Below, piece after piece: positions 44,480 through 54,168 of a DNA stretch of 64,000 nt (positions within the stretch are counted from its first letter, which is position 1; each line of letters starts with the position of its first letter). The notes under the pieces were generated by a model. That model worked only from the letters and a program-made list of their open reading frames with translations, was not told where the DNA came from and searched no databases. Made by a program: the position numbers and the translations under genes. This stretch comes from RGIG1681 sp017467625 (GTDB lineage: Bacteria; Bacillota; Clostridia; Christensenellales; UBA1242): assembly GCA_017467625.1 (NCBI GenBank), contig JAFUSN010000004.1, positions 1 to 64,000 on the forward strand, written 5' to 3'.

Positions 44480-44554
44480 TGTTTTTAAAAATTTTTTGTA
44501 TAATTTAATTAATGATTATAAATAATTTGCATAGCATAAATTTAATTTATAACA

Positions 44555-44587
44555 TAAAAAAGAGAGCCATTTAAGCTCTCTTTATTT
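44555..44587 (-). terminator. Terminator of clpB
   Basis: AGAGAGC (44561-44567) / GCTCTCT (44575-44581), A-run at 44556-44560 reading as T-run on the minus strand. The stem abuts the clpB stop. Confidence 0.85.
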
Positions 44588-47173
44588 ACTTTTCACACTT
44601 GCAACAATCTCACCATTTTGTCCATCAACCAATATTGTTGAATTTGGTTTAACATTGTTTTCCAAAATGAGTCTTGCAATTTGAGTTTCAACATTTTGTC
44701 CAATAAATCTTTTAAGTGGCCTTGCACCAAATGAAACATCAAATCCCAAATTTATTATCGTGTTTTTAGCATTATCAGTTACTTCGAGTTTCAGCTGTTT
44801 TGCCTCAAGTCTTTCTTCAACATTTTTCAAAATCAAATCAACAATTCCAAGAGTTTCATTTTTTGTTAGTGGATTAAACATAATAATTTCATCAATACGG
44901 TTTAAAAGCTCTGGCCTAAAGGTTGTTTTCAAAAGCGAATTAACATTTGCTTTTGCCTCTTTTGAAACTTTTCCACTTTCATCAATAGAGTCCAGAATTA
45001 TGTTGGCACCAAGGTTTGATGTTAAAATGATAATAGTATTTTTAAAATCAACCGTTCTTCCCTGACTGTCAGTTATTCTTCCATCATCTAAAATTTGAAG
45101 CAAAATGTTAAACACATCTGGGTGCGCTTTTTCAATTTCATCAAAAAGCACAACTGAATATGGTTTCCTGCGAACCGCTTCGGTTAACTCACCACCCTCA
45201 TCATATCCAACATATCCAGGAGGTGAACCAATGAGCCTTGAAACAGAAAATTTTTCCATATATTCGCTCATATCAATTCTAACAAGATTTTTCTCATCGT
45301 CAAAAAGAGCTTCGGCAAGTGCTTTTGAAAGTTCCGTTTTTCCGACACCAGTTGGTCCTAAAAATAAGAATGAGCCAATTGGTTTGTTTGGATCTGCAAT
45401 TCCGGCTCTTGACCTTAAAATTGCGTCACTAACTTTAGTTACTGCATCATTTTGACCAATAACACGCCTGTGTAAAATTTCAGGTAAATGCACAACTTTT
45501 TCTCTTTCGCCCTCGGTTAATTTGCTAACTGGAATTCCCGTCCAGCGTGAAACAATTTTTGAAATTTCTTCTTCAGTAACTTTATTTCTCAAAAGTCGTT
45601 TTGCTTGAGTCTTTTCATGCTCTTTTTCAAGTTCATCAAGTTCTTTTTGCAGATTTGGAATTATGCTATATTGAAGTTCTGCCGCCTTTTTAAAATCATA
45701 TTCTTTTTGAGCTCTTTCAAGTTCAGCACGCCTGTTATCAAGTTCTTCTTTAATTTTATTAACTTTTTCAAGCGACTCTTTTTCATTTTTCCATTTTGCG
45801 GTCATTGCATCATATTTTTCGCGATACGCAGAAAGTTCTTCTTCAATTTTATTAAGTCTGTTTTTAGAAATTTCATCGGTTTCTTTTTTGAGTGCTGCTT
45901 CTTCAATTTGAAGTGCAATAATTTTTCTGTTAATCTCGTCCATCTCTGTTGGCATAGAGTCAATTTCCATTTTAATGCTTGCGCACGCTTCATCAACAAG
46001 GTCAATTGCCTTGTCTGGCAAAAACCTATCAGTTATATATCTATTTGAAAGAACCGCCGCTGAAACCAGTGCATTATCAGCAATTTTAACACCATGAAAA
46101 ACCTCATATTTTTCTTTGAGTCCACGAAGAATTGTGATTGTATCTTCAACCGTTGGTTCATTTACTAAAACTGGTTGAAATCTACGCTCAAGAGCAGGGT
46201 CTTTTTCAATATACTTTCTATATTCATCAAGGGTTGTTGCCCCAATACAGTGAAGTTCACCACGCGCAAGAAGAGGTTTTAAAATGTTTCCAGCATCCAT
46301 TGCGCCATCTGTCTTTCCTGCCCCAACAATAAGATGAAGTTCATCAATAAACAGAATAATTTTACCTTCGCTCTTTTTTATTTCTGAAAGCACTGCTTTA
46401 AGTCTTTCTTCAAATTCCCCACGATATTTTGCCCCAGCAACAAGGCTGCCCATATCAAGTGAAAAAATTTCATGATTTTTCAAACTTGCAGGAACATCTC
46501 CTTTGAAAATTCTTATGGCAAGCCCTTCGGCAATTGCAGTTTTTCCAACACCAGCCTCACCAATTAAAACTGGGTTATTTTTTGTTTTTCTAGACAAAAT
46601 TCTAATAACATTTCTAATTTCATCATCTCGACCAATAACAGGATCAAGTTTGTTTGTTTTTGCAAGTTCAGTTAAATTGCTTCCATATTTTTTCAAAACA
46701 TTATATGTATCTTCAGGATTTTCATTTGAAACTCGTTGATTGCCTCTAACTTCACGAAGTGCTTTCAAAAACGCATCTTTCGTAATCCCAAATTTTGAAA
46801 GTAAATCTTTAACTCCCTTACATTTGTTTATGAGCCCAAGCAAAATATGCTCAACTGAAACATAATCATCTTGCATATTTTTCGCCTGCAATTCAGCATC
46901 ATTGAGCGACGCATTAAGTTCTGCAGACATGTAAACTTGACCTTGCCCTGAAACCTTTGAAAATGAATTCAATTTTTGTTTAAGTTCACTTGCAATGGCT
47001 CCATAATTTATTCCCATTCCTTTAAAAATTTCAGGAATAAGTCCATCTTCTTGTGAAATAAGCGCAAAAAGCATGTGTTCTCCTTGAAGTTCAGGGTTTC
47101 CATTTTCTCGCGCAATTTGTTCTGCTTCCTGTAAGGCTGAAATTGATTTTTGTGTTAATTTTTGATAATTCAT
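44582..47173 (-). CDS. clpB: Chaperone ClpB (Hsp100 disaggregase)
   Basis: 863 aa, full length. N-terminal Clp_N repeats (~1-145), AAA1 with GEAGVGKT (~205), a long coiled-coil middle domain (~400-530, KEELDNRRAELERAQKEYD), and AAA2 with GPTGVGKT (~607) and LFDEIEKAH. The middle domain distinguishes ClpB from ClpC/ClpE. It rescues aggregated proteins with DnaK. Expression is under a TTGACA/TATAGT promoter overlapped by CIRCE, so HrcA controls it. Confidence 0.97.
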   Translation of the reverse strand: MNYQKLTQKSISALQEAEQIARENGNPELQGEHMLFALISQEDGLIPEIFKGMGINYGAIASELKQKLNSFSKVSGQGQVYMSAELNASLNDAELQAKNMQDDYVSVEHILLGLINKCKGVKDLLSKFGITKDAFLKALREVRGNQRVSNENPEDTYNVLKKYGSNLTELAKTNKLDPVIGRDDEIRNVIRILSRKTKNNPVLIGEAGVGKTAIAEGLAIRIFKGDVPASLKNHEIFSLDMGSLVAGAKYRGEFEERLKAVLSEIKKSEGKIILFIDELHLIVGAGKTDGAMDAGNILKPLLARGELHCIGATTLDEYRKYIEKDPALERRFQPVLVNEPTVEDTITILRGLKEKYEVFHGVKIADNALVSAAVLSNRYITDRFLPDKAIDLVDEACASIKMEIDSMPTEMDEINRKIIALQIEEAALKKETDEISKNRLNKIEEELSAYREKYDAMTAKWKNEKESLEKVNKIKEELDNRRAELERAQKEYDFKKAAELQYSIIPNLQKELDELEKEHEKTQAKRLLRNKVTEEEISKIVSRWTGIPVSKLTEGEREKVVHLPEILHRRVIGQNDAVTKVSDAILRSRAGIADPNKPIGSFLFLGPTGVGKTELSKALAEALFDDEKNLVRIDMSEYMEKFSVSRLIGSPPGYVGYDEGGELTEAVRRKPYSVVLFDEIEKAHPDVFNILLQILDDGRITDSQGRTVDFKNTIIILTSNLGANIILDSIDESGKVSKEAKANVNSLLKTTFRPELLNRIDEIIMFNPLTKNETLGIVDLILKNVEERLEAKQLKLEVTDNAKNTIINLGFDVSFGARPLKRFIGQNVETQIARLILENNVKPNSTILVDGQNGEIVASVKSK

Positions 47174-47222
47174 ATTTTCGCCTCCTAAAATTCACTTTAA
47201 AGTATTCCCTTAAAGCAAAATA

Positions 47223-47251
47223 ACTATACCACGAAAAATTAGCACTGTCAA
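47223..47251 (-). promoter_or_regulatory. Promoter of clpB
   Basis: Minus strand TTGACA (47251-47246), 17-base spacer, TATAGT (47228-47223). The -35 lies inside the CIRCE element. Confidence 0.85.
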
Positions 47252-47265
47252 GCCGAGAGTGCTAA
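47239..47265. promoter_or_regulatory. CIRCE operator (HrcA site) of clpB
   Basis: TTAGCACTG-N9-GAGTGCTAA. This is the CIRCE consensus TTAGCACTC-N9-GAGTGCTAA with one mismatch. It overlaps the -35 of the clpB promoter, the usual arrangement for HrcA repression of heat-shock genes. Confidence 0.95.
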
Positions 47266-47380
47266 TTTTTTAAATAAATTAAATTTGTTTTTTGTGGCAC
47301 GCATTGTTGAAATTTTAATTTTTCAGGGTTACAATAAATGTGTAACAAGGGGCGGAAGGTTAATTGTTAAGAAGGAAACC

Positions 47381-47408
47381 AAAAAAAGACTGGCATCAGC
47401 CAGTCTTT
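47381..47408 (-). terminator. Terminator of the CobW-type GTPase gene
   Basis: AGACTGGC (47387-47394) / GCCAGTCT (47399-47406), loop ATCA, seven A at 47381-47387 reading as T on the minus strand. Confidence 0.85.
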
Positions 47409-48588
47409 ATTTATCTAAACAATCATCAAGAGCTTTTATAATTGCTTCTTTATCCATCTTTTGACCGATGAAAACAAGTTTAACCATTCTGTCGCCAACA
47501 TCAATATCCCAATCTTTTTGAGCATCTGGATTTTCCCTTAAATATCTTTGTTTTTCAGGGAGTGGCAATGCATCAATCCAATAATCTGCACGGAATGTGT
47601 TTGTTTGAGGACCAGCCTGTTCAAAAATATACATATTTGAATCATCATTAGAAAACCATGCAATTCCCTTTGAACGAATAACATTTTTTGGAAGGTTGTT
47701 TGCAAAAGCTCTAAACTTTGAACGGACAAGTGGTTTTCGTCTGTAATAAACAAATGTTCCAATTCCGTATTCTTCAGTTTCACCTTCGCCGTGATGATGA
47801 TGACCATGTTCCTCATGTTCTTCGTGTTCATGTTCTTCATCTTCATCATCTTCTTCAACATCTTTTTCAAGTTCTTTAAGCCAACCGGCTGACATGCTTG
47901 CCTTATCAAAATCAAATGAATTTGTGTTCAAAATTTTGCTGATTGGAACTTTTCCAAATTCAGCTTCAATAATTTCAGCTTCAGGTTGAAGAATTTTAAT
48001 AACCTTTTTAACCTTCTCTTTTTCTTCTTCGCTAACTTGATCAACTTTGTTCAAAATGATTTTGTTACAAAATTCTATCTGTTGAATAATCAAATTTTCA
48101 ATATCGTCTTCTTCAATATGATCTTTAAGAAGATCTCCGCCAAAACCAAATTCTTTGGCGAGTCTCAGGGTATCAACAACTGAAACAACATTGTCTAGCC
48201 TGCATTTACTTGGAAGATTATATTGTTCACTTTGTTCAGACAACACCGTGATTGTTTGAACAATTGGAATAGGTTCGCAAATTCCAGAAGCTTCAATCAA
48301 AATGTAGTCAAATTTGTTACTCATAACAAGATCAGCAATTTGTTGCATTAAATCTTGTTTAAGTGTGCAACAAATGCAACCATTTTGAAGTGGAACCAAA
48401 CTATCGTCTTTTTGTGAAACAATGTTTTCAGCCCCAATCAAACTTGCATCAATATTAACCTCTCCAATATCGTTAACAATAACTGCAACTTTATAATTTT
48501 CTTTGTTGTTTAAAACATGGTTTAAGAGTGTTGTTTTTCCTGCTCCTAAATAACCAGTAAGTAATGTAATAGGTACTTGTTTACTCAT
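47407..48588 (-). CDS. CobW/ZNG1-type G3E GTPase (metal chaperone)
   Basis: 393 aa. Walker A GYLGAGKTTLL (~12-22), the metal-binding CxCC motif in NGCICCTLKQDL (~70-80), and the GTP-specificity region NKVD (~180). An acidic/His-rich linker (EHEHEEHEEHGHHHHGEGE, ~250-270) follows and a CobW C-terminal domain (~280-375) closes the protein. Proteins of this class deliver Zn2+ or other metals to client enzymes. AAGGAG before the ATG. No Zur box was recognised upstream. Confidence 0.92.
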   Translation of the reverse strand: MSKQVPITLLTGYLGAGKTTLLNHVLNNKENYKVAVIVNDIGEVNIDASLIGAENIVSQKDDSLVPLQNGCICCTLKQDLMQQIADLVMSNKFDYILIEASGICEPIPIVQTITVLSEQSEQYNLPSKCRLDNVVSVVDTLRLAKEFGFGGDLLKDHIEEDDIENLIIQQIEFCNKIILNKVDQVSEEEKEKVKKVIKILQPEAEIIEAEFGKVPISKILNTNSFDFDKASMSAGWLKELEKDVEEDDEDEEHEHEEHEEHGHHHHGEGETEEYGIGTFVYYRRKPLVRSKFRAFANNLPKNVIRSKGIAWFSNDDSNMYIFEQAGPQTNTFRADYWIDALPLPEKQRYLRENPDAQKDWDIDVGDRMVKLVFIGQKMDKEAIIKALDDCLDK

Positions 48589-48647
48589 AATATCTCCTTT
48601 AATATACCATATAATTATATATCTAATTTAAAAATTTACAAAACAAA

Positions 48648-49118
48648 TTAATGATTTTCAAAAATTAAGTCCGCATACTCAAAATGAATTAAATTTTTAA
48701 GTTCACTTGGTGAAATTTTCATTTGCATACCAACTTTTCCAGCACTCACATAAAATTTTTGCAGATTTTCAGCGCTTTTTTCAACAAATGTTTTAAATTG
48801 TTTTTTCATTCCAACCGGAGAACATCCGCCATGAATGTAACCAGTTAATGGCAACAAATCTTTTTGATGCAGCATTTCAACAGACTTAACCCCTGCCGCT
48901 CTTGCGGCTTTTTTCATGTCAAGAGTTTCTTTAACTGGAATAACAAAAACAAAATGATCTTTTCCACTAACTGTCACAAGCGTTTTGAAAACACAATCAG
49001 GCTTTTCACCAAGCACAGCGGCAACCATTTCACCATTTGTTATTGAATTGTCGTATTCAAAAGTTTCATAATTAATTTTTGCTGAATCCAAAATTCTCAG
49101 CGCATTTGTTTTTTGCAT
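48648..49118 (-). CDS. ybaK: YbaK/EbsC-family aminoacyl-tRNA deacylase
   Basis: 156 aa, family length. The fold signature is seen in VFKTLVTVSGKDHFVFVIPV with its conserved Lys and the GYIHGGCSPVGMKKQFKTFVE segment. The family hydrolyses Cys-tRNA(Pro) formed by prolyl-tRNA synthetase errors. AGGTGA lies before the ATG. Between the CobW gene and the 452-aa kinase-like gene, all on the minus strand but with gaps large enough for separate transcripts. Confidence 0.92.
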   Translation of the reverse strand: MQKTNALRILDSAKINYETFEYDNSITNGEMVAAVLGEKPDCVFKTLVTVSGKDHFVFVIPVKETLDMKKAARAAGVKSVEMLHQKDLLPLTGYIHGGCSPVGMKKQFKTFVEKSAENLQKFYVSAGKVGMQMKISPSELKNLIHFEYADLIFENH

Positions 49119-49152
49119 AATTCACCTAAAAACTATTATATATTTTTAAAAT

Positions 49153-49182
49153 AAAAAAACAAACCTTTTCGGCTTGTTTTTA
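49153..49182 (-). terminator. Terminator of the kinase-like gene
   Basis: On the minus strand AACAAGCC pairs with GGTTTGTT (one G-U) around 49158-49180, followed by a T-run. It overlaps the stop codon at 49180. Confidence 0.7.
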
Positions 49183-50538
49183 TTCATATTTTTTCGCATT
49201 TTCATTTGAATTTTCTTGAAATATTCCATATTTTTTATTAAATGCATCAATTTCATCTGTTTTTGAAATTGGAATTGTCAAAATATTTTCATTGACAAGT
49301 GGCTCAAGAATATTTAAATAAAACAAATTATCTTTATCAAATTCTTCTTCTGAAAATTCAATATTCAATTCTTCAGCAATTGCCTTTGAAATTTCACGTT
49401 TTTTCATTTCCAAAATTGCAGGAATCACTTTATTCATTCCTGGTAAAAATTCGCTTTCTTTTTGAATATGTGGATGAAGTTTTGGAATTGCACCAGCAAA
49501 ATCTAATGATTCATACATGTTTTTAAAATCGTTAAATAGCGTTCTATTTGAATAAATAAAGCGAACAATTTGGTTTGGATAAGGAAGTTTATCAAAACCC
49601 ATTGAAAGTTCTGGATCTGCAATACACTCACCACCAACACCGAAATCATATGAACCATTAAAAACAACAATGTTTGGATTATATTCAAGAGTGTTGCTTG
49701 AATACATTTTTCCATTGCCCCTATTCATTAAATTGATTTGTTCATCATAAACCTTATAACAATTTAGCGAACTCATTCCAAGCCCACCACCATTATCAAG
49801 CATTGCCATTGGAATAAGCAGAGCGTCATTTTCAATTTTAACAAGTTGAAAATTGATATTCCTGCAATGACGATCTGCATCTGCATAAAAATAATCAAAA
49901 AACAGGGTGCTTGCTAAATTTCTGTTAAGTGCTGGCGAAACTTTCACATTAGGATTTCTTTCTAAAAATTCACTAATTGCAATATTATAGTTGAAAATTG
50001 TGTGCTTTGATGAGAGTTGCGCATCTTTTCTATCTAACACCATGTGCATGAGGTCCACTCCACGAATAATAGTCGCATTTTTCATCAACGCATTTTTTGA
50101 AATTAAACCATAAAGATTTGTTCTATCTTCATCAAAACACCTATTCATTCCATATCCATTAAAGGCATAATTTAAACCAAATGTGCATGGAGAAACATAA
50201 ATCATTGCTTCATTTTTAAGTTTTTCATTTAAATCACAAACAATGTGATAAGCCAAAACCTCTGCCAAATCTTCCAAACTTCCATATGACTCATCTTTTA
50301 TATGATTTTTATTATATCCGTAAGTTCCATTTGTTTTAAAATACACTAAATCCCCAGGTTGAATTTTCCCATTTAAAAAAGTTTCTTTCGCTTTTGCAGT
50401 GAAAATTCGGCTCATAAAAAGCCTGCCATATGGGCTTCTTGGATTATATTCTTCTGGAATTGAAAACATGCTTTTTTGCTCTTTTTTTATTGGATCATAA
50501 GTGTTTCCAAGTAAATCAATTCTATACTGAATGTTCAT
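49180..50538 (-). CDS. HipA/CtkA-like kinase-fold protein, 452 aa
   Basis: 452 aa, not a confident family match. The centre contains FYADADRHCRNINFQLV followed ~15 residues later by MAMLDNGGGLGM, which resembles the catalytic loop (D-R-H..N) and metal-binding D-N-G of HipA/CtkA-type atypical Ser/Thr kinases. A helical C-terminal lobe follows. No HipB-type antitoxin gene is adjacent, so a toxin role is not supported by context. TGGAGA precedes the ATG. It may act on translation factors in the style of HipA, but that is a guess. Confidence 0.6.
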   Translation of the reverse strand: MNIQYRIDLLGNTYDPIKKEQKSMFSIPEEYNPRSPYGRLFMSRIFTAKAKETFLNGKIQPGDLVYFKTNGTYGYNKNHIKDESYGSLEDLAEVLAYHIVCDLNEKLKNEAMIYVSPCTFGLNYAFNGYGMNRCFDEDRTNLYGLISKNALMKNATIIRGVDLMHMVLDRKDAQLSSKHTIFNYNIAISEFLERNPNVKVSPALNRNLASTLFFDYFYADADRHCRNINFQLVKIENDALLIPMAMLDNGGGLGMSSLNCYKVYDEQINLMNRGNGKMYSSNTLEYNPNIVVFNGSYDFGVGGECIADPELSMGFDKLPYPNQIVRFIYSNRTLFNDFKNMYESLDFAGAIPKLHPHIQKESEFLPGMNKVIPAILEMKKREISKAIAEELNIEFSEEEFDKDNLFYLNILEPLVNENILTIPISKTDEIDAFNKKYGIFQENSNENAKKYE

Positions 50539-50623
50539 ATTTTTTCTCCACTTATATTATAGCTCCAATTCCTTCAAATGTCTATACCCATATACAAAAT
50601 AAACTAACACGTAACTTTATGAA

Positions 50624-50680
50624 ACAAAAAAATCCCAAGCGAGAATTTACTGAATGTAAACAACCCGCTTGAGATTTTAT
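50624..50680 (-). terminator. Terminator of the str operon (after tuf)
   Basis: AATCCCAAGCG (50631-50641) / CGCTTGAGATT (50666-50676), with one G-U, followed by a T-run on the minus strand (A-run at 50625-50632). Confidence 0.8.
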
Positions 50681-50711
50681 TGTTTTAATTAAACTTTGCT
50701 TAGTTCAAAAA

Positions 50712-51920
50712 CTATTTAATAATTTTTGAAACAACACCAGAACCAACTGTTCTTCCACCTTCACGAATAGCGAAACGAAGACCTTCTTCGATAGCTACTG
50801 GAGCGATAAGTTGAACTGTCATCTTTGTGTGGTCACCAGGCATAACCATTTCTGTTCCTTCTGGAAGAGTGATTGAACCTGTAACGTCTGTTGTTCTGAA
50901 GTAGAATTGTGGACGATAGTTATTGAAGAATGCTGTGTGACGTCCACCTTCTTCTTTTGTTAAAACGTAAACTTGAGCTTCAAACTCAGTGTGTGGATGA
51001 ATTGTTCCTGGTTTTGCAAGGATTTGACCTCTTTGAACATCAGTTCTGTCAATACCACGAAGAAGAACACCAACGTTGTATCCTGCGATAGCTTCATCAA
51101 GTGTTTTTCTGAACATTTCAATACCAGTTACAACTGAAGTTTTTGGCTTGTCTTCAAGACCAACAATTTCAACTGTTTCACCAGTTTTAAGAGTTCCTCT
51201 TTCAACACGTCCTGTAACAACAGTTCCACGACCTGTGATTGTGAATACGTCTTCAATTGGCATAAGGAATGGTTGATCTGTTGCACGATTTGGAGTTGGG
51301 ATCCATGTGTCAACAGCTTCCATAAGTTCATCAATGCACTTTATATCAGGTGAATCCCATTTGCCTGCTTTTGCAGCTTCAAGTGCAAGAAATGCTGAAC
51401 CACGAATGATTGGAGTGTTGTCTCCATCATATTCGTATTTTGAAAGAAGTTCACGAACTTCCATTTCAACAAGATCAGCAAGTTCAGTGTCACCACCAAG
51501 TTGATCAAGTTTGTTCATAAATACAACGATTCTTGGAACACCAACTTGACGAGCAAGAAGAATGTGTTCACGAGTTTGAGGCATAACACCATCAGTTGCA
51601 GCAACAACAAGGATAGCTCCGTCCATCTGTGCAGCACCGGTGATCATGTTTTTAACATAGTCAGCGTGTCCTGGGCAGTCAACGTGTGCATAGTGTCTGT
51701 TCTCTGTTTCATATTCAACGTGTGCAGTGTTGATTGTGATTCCTCTAGCTCTTTCTTCTGGAGCTGAGTCGATTTGGCTGTAGTCTTTTGATTCACCACC
51801 AAATTTGTGTGATTGAACCATTGTGATTGCAGCTGTGAGTGTTGTTTTACCATGGTCAACGTGGCCTACTGTACCAATGTTAACGTGTGGCTTTTTTGAT
51901 TCAAATTTAGCTTTTGCCAT
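50712..51920 (-). CDS. tuf: Elongation factor Tu
   Basis: 402 aa. The G domain shows GHVDHGKT (~19-26), DCPGHADYVKNM and NKLDQLG. Domains 2 and 3 are complete, ending IREGGRTVGSGVVSKI. It carries aminoacyl-tRNA to the ribosome. It lies 45 bases after fusA with AAAGGAG, as the last gene of rpsL-rpsG-fusA-tuf. Length is slightly above the usual 394-400. Confidence 0.98.
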   Translation of the reverse strand: MAKAKFESKKPHVNIGTVGHVDHGKTTLTAAITMVQSHKFGGESKDYSQIDSAPEERARGITINTAHVEYETENRHYAHVDCPGHADYVKNMITGAAQMDGAILVVAATDGVMPQTREHILLARQVGVPRIVVFMNKLDQLGGDTELADLVEMEVRELLSKYEYDGDNTPIIRGSAFLALEAAKAGKWDSPDIKCIDELMEAVDTWIPTPNRATDQPFLMPIEDVFTITGRGTVVTGRVERGTLKTGETVEIVGLEDKPKTSVVTGIEMFRKTLDEAIAGYNVGVLLRGIDRTDVQRGQILAKPGTIHPHTEFEAQVYVLTKEEGGRHTAFFNNYRPQFYFRTTDVTGSITLPEGTEMVMPGDHTKMTVQLIAPVAIEEGLRFAIREGGRTVGSGVVSKIIK

Positions 51921-51965
51921 TATTTTTTATCTCCTTTTCTTTTTTTATTATCATTTTATTATGGC

Positions 51966-54038
51966 CTAATTTTTAGCACGCTCGCCAATAATTTTATCAG
52001 CGATGTTTCTTGGAACTTCTGCATATTTGCATGGTTCCATGCTTGAGTCACCACGACCTTGGGTGAGTGATCTCAAATCAGTAACATATCCAGACATTTC
52101 TGAAAGTGGAACTTCTGCCTCAATGGTTTGGTTTCCATTTTTAAGAGTTGTTCCAAGAACGTTTCCACGTCTGCGTGAAAGATCACCAAGAACATCTCCA
52201 AGATATTTATCTGGAACTTGAACCTCAACTTTCATGATAGGTTCAAGAATTACTGAGTTACCTCTCTTGAATGCATCTTTGAATGCCATTGATCCAGCAA
52301 TCATGAATGCAGCTTCTGATGAGTCAACTTCATGGTAGCTTCCATCAACAACGGTTGCTTTGAAGTCAACTGTTGGATATCCTGCAAGAACACCGCTTTG
52401 AGCAGCTTCTCTGATACCCTTGTCAACTGCTGGAATATATTCTTTTGGAATTGATCCACCAACAGTAGCATCAACAAATTTATAACCTTCACCTGGCTCT
52501 AAGCCTTCAAACTTAACAACGCAGTGACCATATTGACCTTTACCACCAGATTGTCTGATGTATTTACCAACGGCCTCAATGCTTCCACGAAGAGTTTCTT
52601 TATAAGCAACTTGTGGAGCACCAACATTACATTCAACATTATATTCACGTTTCATACGATCAACCATAATGTTGAGGTGAAGTTCACCCATACCCGCAAT
52701 GATTGTTTGCCCTGTTTCTTTGTTTGTTGAGAACTTGAAGCTTGGATCTTCTCCAGCGAGTTTCAAAAGAGCATTTGTCATTTTCTCTTGATCACCCTTG
52801 GTCTTTGGCTCAATTGCCATGGAGATAACTGGGTCTGGATAATCCATATTCTCAAGCATAACTGGTTTTGATTCGTCACAAAGTGTGTCACCAGTTGAAG
52901 TGTCCTTCAAACCAATGATTGCAACGATATCACCAGCATAAGCTTCTGAAATTTCACTTCTTGAATTTGAGTGCATTCTAACAAGACGACTAATTCTTTC
53001 TTTTTCACCTGTTGTTGTGTTCAAAACATAAGAACCTGCTTTGATAACACCAGAATAAATTCTAAAGAATGTAAGTCTTCCAAATTGGTCTGTTGCAATT
53101 TTAAATGCAAGACCAGCAAGTGGAGCCTTGTCTTCTGCTTTACATTCAATTGGGTTGCCGTCCATATCTTTTCCAGCCATTGGTGGAATGTCAAGTGGGC
53201 TTGGCAAATAGTAAACAACAGCATCAAGAAGCTCTTGAATACCTTTGTTTTTGTAAGATGAACCACAGAGAACTGGAAGCATTGAAAGTGAACATGTTGC
53301 AGTTCTAATACCCTTTCTGATTTCATCAACGGTAAGTTCTTCACCACCGAAGAATTTTTCAAGAAGTGCATCATCAGTTTCAGCAACTGCTTCAACAAGT
53401 TTTTGATGATATTCATCAGCTTCAGCTTTAAGGTTTGCTGGAATGTCAGTAACATCAAAAACCTTTCCTTCATCATCTCTATAGTAAATGGCTTTCATAG
53501 TAACCAAATCAATGATACCTTCAAAAGTATCTTCCTTTCCAATTGGAAGGGTGATTGGAATAGCATTTGCGCCAAGCATTTCTTTCATTTGGCTAACGGC
53601 ATAGAAGAAATCTGCACCGAGTGTGTCCATTTTGTTAATGTAAGCAATTCTTGGAACGCCATATTTATTTGCCTGATTCCAAACTTTAATTGATTGAGCT
53701 TGAACGCCTTCTTTTGCGGTGAAAACTTCAACGGCTCCATCAAGAACACGAAGTGAACGCTCAACTTCCATTGTGAAGTCAACGTGTCCTGGAGTGTCAA
53801 TAAGATTGATCTTATAATCTTTCCAAATACATGTTGTTGCAGCAGAAGTGATTGTGATACCTCTTTCTTGCTCTTGAGCCATCCAGTCCATGGTTGCAGC
53901 GCCATCATGAACTTCACCGATTTTATGTGTTTTTCCTGTATAGAACAAAATTCTTTCACTGGTTGTTGTTTTTCCGGCATCAATATGTGCCATAATTCCA
54001 ATGTTACGGATTTTGTTTAACGCATAATCTCTAGGCAT
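51966..54038 (-). CDS. fusA: Elongation factor G
   Basis: 690 aa. AHIDAGKTT (~17-25), DTPGHVDFTMEVERSLRVLDGAV and the NKMD motif define the GTPase. Domains II-V are complete, ending near YAEVPRNIADKIIGERAKN. It catalyses ribosomal translocation. It lies in the str operon, starting 130 bases after rpsG, so a secondary promoter is possible. No truncation. Confidence 0.98.
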   Translation of the reverse strand: MPRDYALNKIRNIGIMAHIDAGKTTTSERILFYTGKTHKIGEVHDGAATMDWMAQEQERGITITSAATTCIWKDYKINLIDTPGHVDFTMEVERSLRVLDGAVEVFTAKEGVQAQSIKVWNQANKYGVPRIAYINKMDTLGADFFYAVSQMKEMLGANAIPITLPIGKEDTFEGIIDLVTMKAIYYRDDEGKVFDVTDIPANLKAEADEYHQKLVEAVAETDDALLEKFFGGEELTVDEIRKGIRTATCSLSMLPVLCGSSYKNKGIQELLDAVVYYLPSPLDIPPMAGKDMDGNPIECKAEDKAPLAGLAFKIATDQFGRLTFFRIYSGVIKAGSYVLNTTTGEKERISRLVRMHSNSRSEISEAYAGDIVAIIGLKDTSTGDTLCDESKPVMLENMDYPDPVISMAIEPKTKGDQEKMTNALLKLAGEDPSFKFSTNKETGQTIIAGMGELHLNIMVDRMKREYNVECNVGAPQVAYKETLRGSIEAVGKYIRQSGGKGQYGHCVVKFEGLEPGEGYKFVDATVGGSIPKEYIPAVDKGIREAAQSGVLAGYPTVDFKATVVDGSYHEVDSSEAAFMIAGSMAFKDAFKRGNSVILEPIMKVEVQVPDKYLGDVLGDLSRRRGNVLGTTLKNGNQTIEAEVPLSEMSGYVTDLRSLTQGRGDSSMEPCKYAEVPRNIADKIIGERAKN

Positions 54039-54168
54039 AAATATCTTTTCTCTCCTAATTTATTTCACGTTGATTAACCTTTAATCAACTACTCTTAAAT
54101 TATACATAATTTAATGTAAATTTCCAAATAATTTGTTAGCATTTTACAAAAAATAAATGCTAAACTTT

